Below are positions 23,333-33,142 of a stretch of DNA of 64,000 bases, piece by piece. Position numbers and translations under genes: made by a program. The notes beneath the pieces are model-generated. The model made no database searches. It worked only from the letters and a program-made list of their open reading frames with translations, and was not told the origin of the DNA. The DNA lies in contig OZ023181.1 in NCBI GenBank assembly GCA_963995505.1, forward strand, positions 24,362,366 to 24,426,365, written 5' to 3'. How positions within the stretch are numbered: the first letter of the stretch is position 1; every line of letters starts with the position of its first letter. This DNA comes from Hypericum androsaemum (Eukaryota > Streptophyta > Magnoliopsida > Malpighiales > Hypericaceae).

Positions 23333-23482
23333 CCATTTTGACTAAAAAAGAAAAATGTGATTATCAGAAGAAATGAGACTAAAGCGTTAGATTGCTAATC
23401 TGTTGTACGATTTATTTGTATCGAGGATTCAAATGGAGCCATTTTGACTAAAAAAGAAAAATGTGATTATCAGAAAAAATGA
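23271..23482 (+). repeat. 106-bp tandem duplication including most of the trnS fragment
   Basis: The unit starting gactaaagcgttagattgct and ending ttatcagaagaaatga is repeated at 23271-23376 and 23377-23482, differing by only two bases by eye (c/t in the anticodon stem and g/a near the end). The duplication happened after plastid DNA insertion and after loss of the tRNA 3' end. Confidence 0.9.
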
Positions 23483-23639
23483 AGATATAAAATAATAAAC
23501 AAGATATTTTGTATATTATCTTGTATTTTAATATGATTTCTATACATGTGTCAACCGTCAATTGCTCTAACGAGACATGTGGTCCGTATTGCTCGTACGA
23601 CCACTTTTGAAAGCACGAGAGGCAGTATGAAGCCCGTAC

Positions 23640-23975
23640 AAACTACAGTAGCGGGAGAGTGCATCTAGTCCGGAGCGGGAGAGCGGCGATGGCGCGGGGA
23701 GCCTCCTGGTGATGGGGGAAGGAGAGTGAGATGGCGTCGTGTCGAGGTAGAGCAGGGAAGGGCGGAGGTGCCTCCCCCAGACGAGGTTCCTGCCTTCCCC
23801 ACCGATGGCCCTCACGGCGACGACGGATAGAGGGGAGGAGACAGCGGGGATGCCGCTTGCCGCCGAACTCCTTTTGCTGGTGGCCGAGCCCCCGTCCGCC
23901 GTCAGGTTCTCCTTTCCGGTTGTCGCCGGGGTCTTCCCTGACCACCTCCGATCCATCACCAATATTGTAATTGCT
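23640..23975 (-). other. GC-rich island with open minus frames, possible captured or orphan exon
   Basis: This block is far richer in G+C than its flanks. On the minus strand a frame starts with ATG near 23965 (MDRRWSGKTPATTGKEN) and stays open past 23570, ending in low-complexity Ser/Pro/Arg sequence. I recognise no domain. It could be the first exon of a decayed gene or host DNA carried by a transposon, but no flanking TIRs were found. Confidence 0.3.
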
Positions 23976-24204
23976 TGCAAAAATCCAAAATTGTGTTTTG
24001 CATCGAAGATGGATTTTGGCCTTGGTGCTAAGGGATAGAGATAAAGAAATGAAAAGGTGAAATGAATTGAAGATGGATTTTTTGATTCGTTTCTGGGTTG
24101 AGTGATTTTTGTGTTCTTGGTATTCTTGATTAGAGGTTGAAGATGGTAAATATCCAAGCATCCATCACAACATGGATATTTAAGTTTTGTTCTTAAACAA
24201 TATG

Positions 24205-24275
24205 TCCGTTGTAGTCCATTGGTTAGTATGTCGTTCTTCCACCCGTGGAACTCGGGTTCGAGGCCAGCCAGCACA
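24205..24275 (+). pseudogene. tRNA-Glu-like sequence (pseudo-tRNA or SINE head)
   Basis: The start tccgttgtagtccattgg then ttag closely follows the 5' half of plant nuclear tRNA-Glu, including a good box A. A box B-like ggttcgaggcc follows at about 24255. The anticodon arm no longer shows a Glu anticodon and the T and acceptor stems do not pair, so a working tRNA is unlikely. A tRNA-derived SINE head is possible, but I could not define a tail or target duplication. Confidence 0.5.
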
Positions 24276-24317
24276 ATTTATTTAATTTTTTGGTCGCATT
24301 TCCGTAGGGATTGTAAT

Positions 24318-24561
24318 GTTATGTAATTTGGTACTAATTGGTAATTTACCACTGCCTCATCAGCAACGACAATCCGGATCATCGCCACGTGGCATTCCAC
24401 GTAGGCGTCAAAATGACGCCGTTCCGCCAAAAAAGTTAGACCGGAGCTTGGGACCGGTCCGTGACAAACATTGAAATAAGTTGGACCTGTTTTACGGTTT
24501 TGAAACCATAGGGTACCCAAGTGATAATCGATAAAATTACATGGTACTTATGTGTACTTTT
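24318..24561. mobile_element. Solo right end of the 14.8-kb Mutator-like family
   Basis: The order of motifs (ggtactaattggtaatttac, catcagcaa, ccacgtggcattccacgt, then acatggtacttatgtgtact and ttttcc) is the same as in the right TIR of the Pack-MULE at 16104-16331. No matching left end is visible upstream. This is therefore a half element or the remains of a deletion, next to the complete element at 24609. Confidence 0.5.
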
Positions 24562-24608
24562 TCCTATTGTTTTTAAGTTTTGACTTGTAACTTGTTGATT
24601 TAAAATTT

Positions 24609-25318
24609 GGAAAAAGTCCACTTTAGTACCCTGTGGTATCGCCCGAAATCAATTTAGTACCATGTGGTAAAAAATCGACCAATCGAGTCATACTTATTCC
24701 AATTAACATCAAAAAGGTCCTCGGGCAGCTGCCCGGAGCTGCCCAGACCCGCCCGGAGCCTGCCCGGACTACGTGGCCAGCCACGTCACCAAAACTTGAT
24801 GACGTGGCGCCACGTGGACATCCATCTTCTTCCCTCTCTTCCTCTCCTCCTCCTCCTCCTCCTCCTCGTCCTCCTCCTCCGCCTCCACCTCCTCGTCCTC
24901 GTCCTCCTCCTCCGCCTCCTCCTCCTCCTCCTCCGCCTCCTCCTCCTCGTCCTCCTCCTCCGCCTCTTCCTCCTCCTCCTCCTCCTCCGCCTCTTCCTCC
25001 TCCTCCTCCTCCTCCTCCTCCTCCGCCGCCGCCTCCTCCTCTCCTCCTCCGCCTCCTCCTCCTCCTCCTCCTCCTCCTCCTCCTCTTCTCCTCCTCCTCC
25101 ACTTCGTCGTCCTCCTCCTCCTCCTCCTCCTCCTCCTCCTCCACGTGGCGCCACGTCATCAAGTTTTGGTGATGTGGCTGGCCACGTAGTCCGGACAGGC
25201 TCCGGACGGGTCCGGGTAGCTCCGGGCAGCTGCCCGAGAACCTTTTTGATGTTAATTGGAATAAGTATGACTCGATTGGTCGGTTTTTTACCACAGGGTA
25301 CTAAAGTGAACTTTTCCC
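24609..25318. mobile_element. Mutator-like element whose core is a TCC microsatellite
   Basis: The 710-bp element is flanked by the perfect 9-bp duplication ttaaaattt (24600-24608 and 25319-25327). The terminal inverted repeats begin ggaaaaagtccactttagta and include tcgggcagctgcccggagct, tccggacaggctccgga-like blocks and tgacgtggcgccacgtgga. The left arm is about 214 bp, the right about 180 bp. Everything between the arms (24839-25141) is imperfect TCC repeat. Long open frames encoding poly-Pro, poly-Arg or poly-Gly in this core are artefacts of the repeat. Confidence 0.88.
24839..25141. repeat. (TCC)n imperfect trinucleotide tract, ~300 bp
   Basis: Almost continuous TCC with scattered CGT, CGC, CAC and TTC interruptions. 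It is unusually long for a plant trinucleotide array and lies exactly between the inverted arms of the element at 24609-25318. Confidence 0.97.
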
Positions 25319-25373
25319 TTAAAATTTTGAATTCCTTCGATCTGTTAAGAGCGAATAATCGGGCATACAAATA

Positions 25374-27568
25374 CTAATCAACGAAAAGATCACTCGGGTC
25401 CGCTGGGTCCACGAGTCCATCAATGTCATCGAGCAAATAATGCCCACTTTCGAAATATACATCCATCCCAATGCTTGCATCGAACAGGAAGGCTGAGGTA
25501 TCATCTGCAGTTTGGCACAGAAAGAGGAGGTGAGGTGTTCGTTCATTGACAATTCACTGCAGAGAATATATATATATATATATATATTTTTTTTACTAGC
25601 TGCAGAAGAATATAACGAGCTGAAGCTAGATAGCATCGATGTTTCGAACCTTCGGACTCCAATTGCTCTTGGTGAAAATTGTCTACATCTTTGAACTCAT
25701 ACAAGTATCCATTCTGATCCGAGACAAAAGGAGGAGGGCTTGCATCTGCCACAATACAAGGAGGTCCTTGGTTCGTGTTTGCAGCCTGTGGGAGAAACGT
25801 GCCTGCAATTATCAGGGAAAGAAGATATTCATTAATGATTAATAATAATATATATATTTAATTAATGTGTGTAGTGTAGATATGATTGCTATAGACCTTG
25901 AGTTGGCTCTTCAAATGCGTTGCAGAGAATATGGCTCGTCTGCTGGCGCGAGTCTTGCTCGAATAACGCAGCCAGCGGGTCTGCCAATCTAGTACCATCT
26001 GGCTGCTGAGTGTTGTACACAAAAGGGATGTCTGAAAAACCAGAATAGTTTGCAGCTTGCAACTGATGGTTGGAAAAACCAGAACAGTGTGCAGGTTGCA
26101 GACCATACTGGTTTTGGTAGGAACTACCAGCCAAGTTGGTGACTGCTTCATGTACATATCCCGGATAGGCATTGTCGAATCCTACAGAATCATTTGAGCT
26201 CCAGTTGTTGTAGTCTGTTGATGACCACGCGTATGGACTAGTGGAGTTTGTTGCATAATACCTTCCAACAGCAGGGGCAAGGGGAGGGGCCGGGGGAGCG
26301 GTCGGATTTCGTATCAGAACAGACCCCGGATAAACTGACATAAGGTGGTTGTCGCTGTACGAGCTGTGGATGAGGCCATAGCTTGGACTATAAGACCTCG
26401 TAGCTGCCCTGGAGAATTGGGAGTTGGATCCTGTAAAGCCTCCAAGAGCTACACGTGTTAGAAATAATTATTGCAGTTAAGGTCTAGCTCAAATGACAAA
26501 TGATGCACTGAAAGACTTGGATTTTTATAACAAAGTAAAGTTGCACGCGTTGTGGTGAGGCCACAAAGTTTGTACGACCTAACTTTCTATATCCACATCT
26601 TATGTACAAATCACATAACTTATTGACTAATTTGACAAGATTCATCAAAGGAAAATTCCCAGACAAGTGTCCACAACCAAATCTTGAAGGATGAGTATGG
26701 GAAATTCGTACACAAGTTTCAACATAATCCACTTTATTTCAAATGTCGCATATACGTAACTCTTACAATTCGTGCCTAATAAAATTTTACTGCATGCATA
26801 CACTAAAACAAAAAACGTTTATTTCAATATTAATTAAACGTCGGAACATACCAATTAATTGAAAAACGTCGAATCTAATTTGCCGAGAGAAGTCAAATTC
26901 AACATTCAAAGACGAACTTCAAAATTTCCCCCTTTTTTTCACTAGTTAAAGTACTCAATGTTCCTTCACATTTTTTTGTTTTCAAATTCGACGTTTAAAC
27001 GTAAAAATTGATAGCAAATTCAACGCTGAATCATCAAATTTGATCGTTTTTATGTTAAAAATGTTGAAATCAAATATCAAATCATACTTATGAAAATAAG
27101 TCAAAGTCGACGCTAAAAATCAAAGGTGTACTTCAAGGATCTCATGTTTCTTGAATTCAACGTCGAATTTGTTAACAAGATTTTTACATGTAAGGGTAGG
27201 AAATGAAAAAAAAATCGACATTAAAACGTCAAAATTTGAATAAAAATTAACCTTCAAATATCATTTTCAAATAAAAAAGTCGCAAAAAGGCTAAATTGTA
27301 TAAATATTTTCTTTAACCAGTCTAAACCATAGGAAGGCAATTGTTGCAACCTAAGATAATAAGAGGATCTCATGCTTCGATTCAATACGCAAAAGATTTA
27401 CGTACCTCTTCTGGTATCGAGGATAGAGTCATCGACGTTTGGGATCGGAAGACCAAGCCAATAAGCCTCTGCAGGAGTAAATCCGACTTTCTCCAAGAAC
27501 GTATAAGATGGGAAGTCGACAGCAGGTGGCGCTGATGTTCTGCCGGAACCAAAAGAGCCGTTATCCAT
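25374..27568 (-). CDS. Short paralogue of the pseudo-response-regulator protein (C-terminal region only, 332 aa)
   Basis: Four exons in frame on the minus strand: 27568-27406, 26448-25897, 25802-25650 and 25504-25374, totalling 999 bp, all GT-AG and phase 1. Exon 1 encodes a distinct N-terminus (MDNGSFGSGRTSAPPAVDF, then FLEKVGFTPAEAYWLGLPIP). From exon 2 the protein parallels the larger gene at 30522-34982: GSNSQFSRAATRS versus GSNFQSSRNATSS, YVHEAVTN versus YVHEGATN, ADPLAALFEQDSRQQTS versus GDPLAALFEQDLRQYTS, NQGPP versus NQGPY, and an acidic end. The Ser/Asn/Tyr-rich region resembles the C-terminal activation regions of type-B response regulators. There is no receiver or MYB-like DNA-binding domain, so its function is unknown; a dominant partner or regulator of the larger protein is only a guess. 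A TA microsatellite (25568-25587) lies in intron 3. Confidence 0.72.
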
Positions 27569-28062
27569 CTCAATTCCAAAATCCCGCTTCACTTATGCAC
27601 TAAACTTCTGGTAAAAACAACAAAGAGAATTGATTGAACTTCAAGTATTTATCTCATGGGAGAAATAATAAATATCATAGCTTGGTTATGGTGAGAATTG
27701 TAGTTGCGACCAAATATAAGAGAATAAAGATTAACCAGTTCAGAATACATTTTGATAGAAAGAGCACGGCACATAACGATTATGCTAAATTCTTCGCTAA
27801 TTTATTTATACATCATAATAGCGGCCTTAAAAAGTTCAACTTTCGGGTCTCGAATAAAAGGCAATAACAAATAAATCAATCTTTAGATGGCAAGAAACAC
27901 CGGGGAATCATTTATATACTCCAATTTTATTTCAGGATGCGTCACTATAAGAACATTGTCGAGGGAGGGCGATTTACTTATTTACTTACCATAATTACCT
28001 ATTTTATATAATTATGTTTCGGGACGCACTCGTACGCCAGTGTATTATACTTATTTGTTGTT
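27569..28062. other. Upstream region of the short paralogue, nothing recognised
   Basis: AT-rich promoter and spacer with no supported gene or bounded element. Confidence 0.4.
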
Positions 28063-28083
28063 AATATGTACATAATAATATGT

Positions 28084-28187
28084 CAATGAGCTTGTAGTCC
28101 AACGACACAAGGTATTGTAAATAACTAGGAGGTATAAGGTTCAAACCTTGGCAATGTCATGGTGTAATAATTTACTTTTCAAAAAAA
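28084..28187 (+). mobile_element. tRNA-derived SINE copy 3
   Basis: This plus-strand copy reads ttgtagtccaacgacacaag (box A region), aaggttcaaaccttgg (box B) and gtaataatttacttttc followed by A residues. The duplicated target aatatgtacataat occurs on both sides (from 28063 and from 28188), with ~18-21 bp of matching flank in total. It is the clearest member of the three-copy family. Confidence 0.85.
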
Positions 28188-28229
28188 ATATGTACATAAT
28201 ATGTGGATTATACATATTATAGATACATT

Positions 28230-28454
28230 TTAAGTGTTTGTACAAGCACAAGCTGTAATTAGTTGGTTGTTAGTAGCTCCTATCACTTGATAAGGCTTCC
28301 CCCTATTGGCATATATAGCTTGCTTCAGCTTCTTGCCATCGAGCTCGGACAATTCGATCTCGTTAACAGAAAGCTTCCTCTTCCAAATGGCGTCCTGCGA
28401 GACGTTCTTCAAGTTGGCTACAATGATCCATTCACCGCAGACAACAATGGTGCC
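28230..28454 (-). other. Possible orphan exon between the two paralogues
   Basis: A minus-strand frame is open from 28454 to a stop at 28230. It encodes about 74 residues with natural-looking composition: TIVVCGEWIIVANLKNV, AIWKRKLSVNEIELSELDG, KKLKQAIYANRGKPYQVIGA. It has no convincing ATG of its own and no recognised domain. It may be a terminal exon of a decayed gene or part of the neighbouring tandem array. Confidence 0.3.
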
Positions 28455-29240
28455 TCTTCATCTAAGGCCTTCCTCATGCTTCTTTTTGGGACCATGGCTG
28501 CCACACGTAGAAAACTTTTTTTGGGTCAAGAATGTTTGTTGGTAAAATCATAATTGGCACTGAAATGGGACTACCAATGTTTTAGTTTACTTTGTTCTTT
28601 TTTGTAATTGGTATAATATTGTTCAAACAACAACATTTTTAGCAAGTAAAATTGTATATAACTTCACCAAAAGATACAATACATTTCTATAAATAGAGTT
28701 ATTGCAAAGTTATGACCAATTAGCAATACTTGCTTCTTGCTTCAGATGGAAAGTGCGAATAAAAAATTGCGTAATTGTTCAAAAGAAGCTTGTGAACTTT
28801 TGTTTTCTTTGATGAGGGAATAATTTCATTCGAAAAAAATATTTCGAATTTCGTTTGAGAAATTTGTAGCATCCACTGTATGAAGAAAAAATTATACTAT
28901 GATCACAACTAGTGAAGTTCTCAAATTGCTAAAATTTTGCTAACTATATTAGAAAATTACGTTACTAATGAATATAAACAAGTAGCAACTTTACTAATAT
29001 TTTGAAACTCGCACCACTGCATAACGTGAAAAGGGAAATTTGGGTCAACGAAAAGATGTTTCGTCAAATTGGATCAGCAATAAGTTCCTTACATGGTAAA
29101 ACATATGTTTGGTAATCATTTTTAAATTTGGTAAAAGAAATTACTTGATTAGGCTGGAACTTTCTTTTTGGCTTTAACATCTCTAAAGATAAAACTAACC
29201 ATCGTAGAAAATAATTGAAAGATCTTAGAAAATAAGACAC

Positions 29241-29940
29241 AATTAGCCAAACAATGCAAATAATAAAGGAATTTTGCTTGATAATAAGCCCCTCTAATAT
29301 TAAAAAGAGACAATTTATTAAATTAAGTGACATTTATGGGTAATTTTTTTAGTCTAATCTTAATTAGATCTATGGACATTTAATACCAAATTAGCCAAAG
29401 ATGGCAAGTAAAAAAAGATTTTTGATTAATAATAAACCCCTTTAATTGCATTGAAAGAGACAACGTACATATCAAGAAAGGAAAAAAAGATTGGCAACAT
29501 ATTAATTAGGTGACAGTAATGAGATAAACTTCTTTTGGTCTTATCTTAATTAATTTTATGGGCATTTAATACCAAATTAGCCAGATATGGCAAGTAAAAA
29601 AAGGATTTTGGCTTAATAGTAAGCCCTTTTAATTGAATTTGAAAGAGGCAACATACAGACAAAAAAAGAAAAAAATTGGCAACATATTAATTAGGTGACA
29701 TTAATGAGATAAATTTGGTTTTGTCTAAGCCAAACATGGCAAGTAACAAGGAATTTGGCTTAATAAAAAGGCTCATTAATTGCGTTTAGAACGAGGCAAC
29801 ATACATTTAAGTACAAATTAGCCAAACATGTCAAGTAATAAAAAGTCCTTTTAATTGTACTTAGAATTTTTTTTGAAAAGTAGAATATTGTACTTGGAAA
29901 TTGTACTTAGAAAGTGGCAACATATTAATTACGTTACCAA
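29241..29940. repeat. Degenerate tandem array, units of about 90-190 bp
   Basis: The phrase aattagccaaayatggcaag recurs near 29241, 29389, 29575, 29726 and 29816. Each time it is followed by variants of ggcttaataataagcccttt then aattg, gaaagaggcaacatac and ttggcaacatattaattagg. The copies differ by indels. There is no coding sequence, and I could not assign it to a known satellite. Confidence 0.7.
29867..29898 (-). mobile_element. 32-bp retroposed A-tail insertion with 14-bp target duplication
   Basis: The 14-base sequence aattgtacttagaa occurs at 29853-29866 and 29899-29912. Between the copies lie 32 bases that read, on the minus strand, as a short stub ending ctacttttcaaaaaaaa. That end is the same tail seen on the SINEs and on the LINE fragment at 31960-32144. 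It is best read as an extremely 5'-truncated target-primed insertion. Confidence 0.75.
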
Positions 29941-30521
29941 AATTGATAAACATTGTCCTTGGATCCCAACCCTACAAATCTGCTTTTAATTAAGAACTAA
30001 GGCTCTCTGGATTAGGGTCTCATATCATAATTCAACTAAACAACAAAGTGTTATTTTGTAACATAATTAACAAGAAAGATCAATTCATGAAATATAAATA
30101 TATGTCCGGATCTTGATTCAGATTTAAATGAATTAGTCAATTGATCCAAATGCATCTGCATCCCTTATTGGATGAGCTTGTTATGGTTTCTTTAAAACGG
30201 TAAAAGGAGGCTTTGCTCGCAAGTAATGTTGAGGCTTTGCCCAATTTTTGTCGTCAATGATCACGTCAATGTTCACCGTAAGTTGTTTCAAGTGATAAGA
30301 GACTTGAATTCACTTAAAGGACTCGCCAGAAATGGTAGATGTACTCGAGCGCGATGAAACCAACTACTCGATCCTAAAAAAAGGTACGTGATCTCAGACA
30401 TGAAACAGTAACAATGGACAGTGATTGGCTTGCAATACGGTAGATAATATTAGCCTTATCCTCTTCTAGTTTGATGGGCATGATATATCCAGATAGATTT
30501 GCCTTAAGGTAACTTTACAAG

Positions 30522-31345
30522 CTATTGATACATCCAATCAATAACATCTTGATCCACCTCACCAGGTACATTGTTGAGGCCAAGAGATCCATTTCCAGGC
30601 ATGGTGGAGAGATGAGCATCCATTTGGTTCACTTGGTGGATGTCGTTGACCAAATGATCCAGAGGTGCGAGATATTCTTCCATATCCAAGCCCGCGAAGT
30701 AGTCAAAACCCGAGCTATCTGTAGTTTGGCGAAGAAGGGAAGATGGTCATTGAAAATTCACTTCAGCCGTACAAAGAGATAGATAGATAGCATCAATGTT
30801 TTGAACCTTGAGACGTGATTGGCTCTTGGATCATTGATTCTACATCAAAGAGGATTTCATTCTGATCATTGACACCAGGAGGAGAGATTTCAGCTGCCAC
30901 CGGAGAATAAGGTCCTTGGTTAAAGATCACAACATCACAAATGAGTGATTAAGGTAACAATTGGTACAAACCTTGAGGCGGAGCATGTTCTTCTTCAAAT
31001 ATGTTCCACGTATTAGCACTTGTGTACTGGCGCAGATCTTGCTCAAATAACGCAGCCAGCGGGTCTCCGAATTTCGGAACATTGTTCTGAGGCGAGTTCA
31101 CTGGAAGACCTACATGAAATTAGAGAGAATAATTAAAGCAACAAATGGCTCCATTTTGGGGTCTAATGTCCTTCCTATACCTGTCCATGTGAGGCTTGAT
31201 CCTCCTTGTGCAGGTTGGTTCAATGAGGAAGTTTCCATCGAGGACCTGTTTGGATAAACGGTATCAGCGAGCGAGACTAGCGGGAACATAGTGCGCTTCT
31301 CTCGGTCCCTGCAGTGGAAGTCATTCCAAGATTTGTTCACATAGA

Positions 31346-31398
<53 letters not shown>

Positions 31399-33100
31399 CA
31401 AGCAGTAACATAAGTTAGAAAATAACAATATGCCAAAGTTTCGTACCAGTCAAGACTTGGATCACTGATCAAACCACCGAATGAGGCAGGCGTCGGTGCA
31501 CGAAGCAGATTCGCAGCATAAGGATTCAAATGGCTAAGACCGGAGGAATAATTTTCAGCTTGCATAGCATTCTGGCCTTGGTAGGAACTACTAGTGAAGG
31601 GTCCTTGGAAGTTGGTTGCTCCTTCGTGTACGTATCGTGGAGCAGCGTCATCGTCGAATCCTACAACACCAAACAAGCTTCTACCGTTGTTGTCGGAGCC
31701 TGTTGATGTCCATTGCAATGGACTAGTGTAGTTTCCTGCGGTGAAACTTGCAGGAGCAATGGCAGTGGTACGGGTAGAATTTCGATTTGAAACGGTTCCT
31801 CGATAAGCCGACAGAAGAGCGTTGCAGTTGTTGGAGCTCTGGACATGACTATTGCGTGGACTACCGGAGCTAGTAGCATTTCTGGAGGATTGGAAATTTG
31901 ATCCTGCAAGGACCAGAAGTTACCAATACATAAAATACATATCAAAGTTTATAATTATTTTTTTTGAAAAGTAAAAGTTGTATTACTCCTCAGAAAAGTA
32001 CCAAAGTATTACACCAAACTGTACCGAGATACAGTTCCACAGGTACTAGCTAAACAGCTATCAGGACTAAACGACGATAGACGCTAACTAGTACACTCCA
32101 AAAATTTCACAGTTTATATGCCAAACATTTCCCCAAAACTCCTAATCAAAGTTTATAATTATAAGAACCTGTTTATTATATATATCATAATATTATAATT
32201 TTCTGTACTCTTGGCAACCAATTCACAAACGAAGCGAGAATCTCTCTTACCTGAGCTGGTCGAGGAGGTTCCGATAGTGGTGAACGACTTCGGGGTAGAC
32301 TCGACCGCCGGAGGATTACCGGTCTTCTTAGTAAGGGGATACTTGGCTTTGATCTGGTAATAATACTCGGAATGGTCATGTATATTTCCACTTCCCTTCC
32401 CTTCTTTGAAGGGCTTCGCTATCCATTCAATGACGTTGTCGCCGATCACAGTAACCTGAACTTCCGGCTGTCTTACAACATGCTTGCCCTTGCCCGCCGG
32501 TGCTCTTACAACCTCCTTTCCCTTTCCCTCCGGTGCTCTTACAACTTCCTTGCCTTTGCCCTTGTCCTCGGGTTCTCTTACAACTTCCTCGCCCTTGTCC
32601 TCCGCTTCTTTTACAACTTCCTTGCCTTTGCCCTTGTCCTCGGGTTCTCTTACAACTTCCTCGCCCTTGTCCTCCGGTTCTTTTACAACTTCCTTGCCCT
32701 TGCCCTTGTCCTCCGACTTATTTATACCAACATAGAGAGTTAGTTAGGATTGCATAAGGTATAAGGTTAAATACATGATAAATGCAATCCCTAATTAAGA
32801 TGGTGGTTGTGTCACCTGAGGAGGCTCCACGCTTGTGGCAGCGGCAGGTTTCTTGTACTTCTTGCTCGACGGCCCGGCCTCTATGGCGACGACAGACCTG
32901 CTCCGCTTCAAGCTGGCGTACTGCCAGTCGTTCGGTTTAACCATGCAATATTTTGCTCCCTCTTTTTTGATCTTGTCGAAGTAGTTTTCGCTTCTTCTCC
33001 GGACTATGGCTGCATGTGTCAACTTTCTCTCCTTAAAAATGTTTATAATTTATTCGCTACTGGAAATTAAGCAAATACTAATTCATGCTTTAATTATATG

Positions 33101-33142
<42 letters not shown>

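Noticed and set aside
24623..25377. Long open frames (179-237 codons) on both strands encoding poly-Pro, poly-Leu, poly-Arg or poly-Gly.
   Set aside because: They are produced by the TCC trinucleotide tract, which is open in every frame, and lie inside a transposon.
32159..32479. A hidden GARP/MYB DNA-binding domain in exon 4 of the pseudo-response regulator.
   Set aside because: The segment (VIEWIAKPFKEGKGSG, YYYQIKAKYPLTKK) lacks the W...H..F and SHLQK...R signatures of that domain.
32372..32757. Plus-strand repeated Leu/Pro/Ser-rich frames.
   Set aside because: They mirror the minus-strand coding minisatellite of the pseudo-response regulator, which has splice sites and paralogue support.
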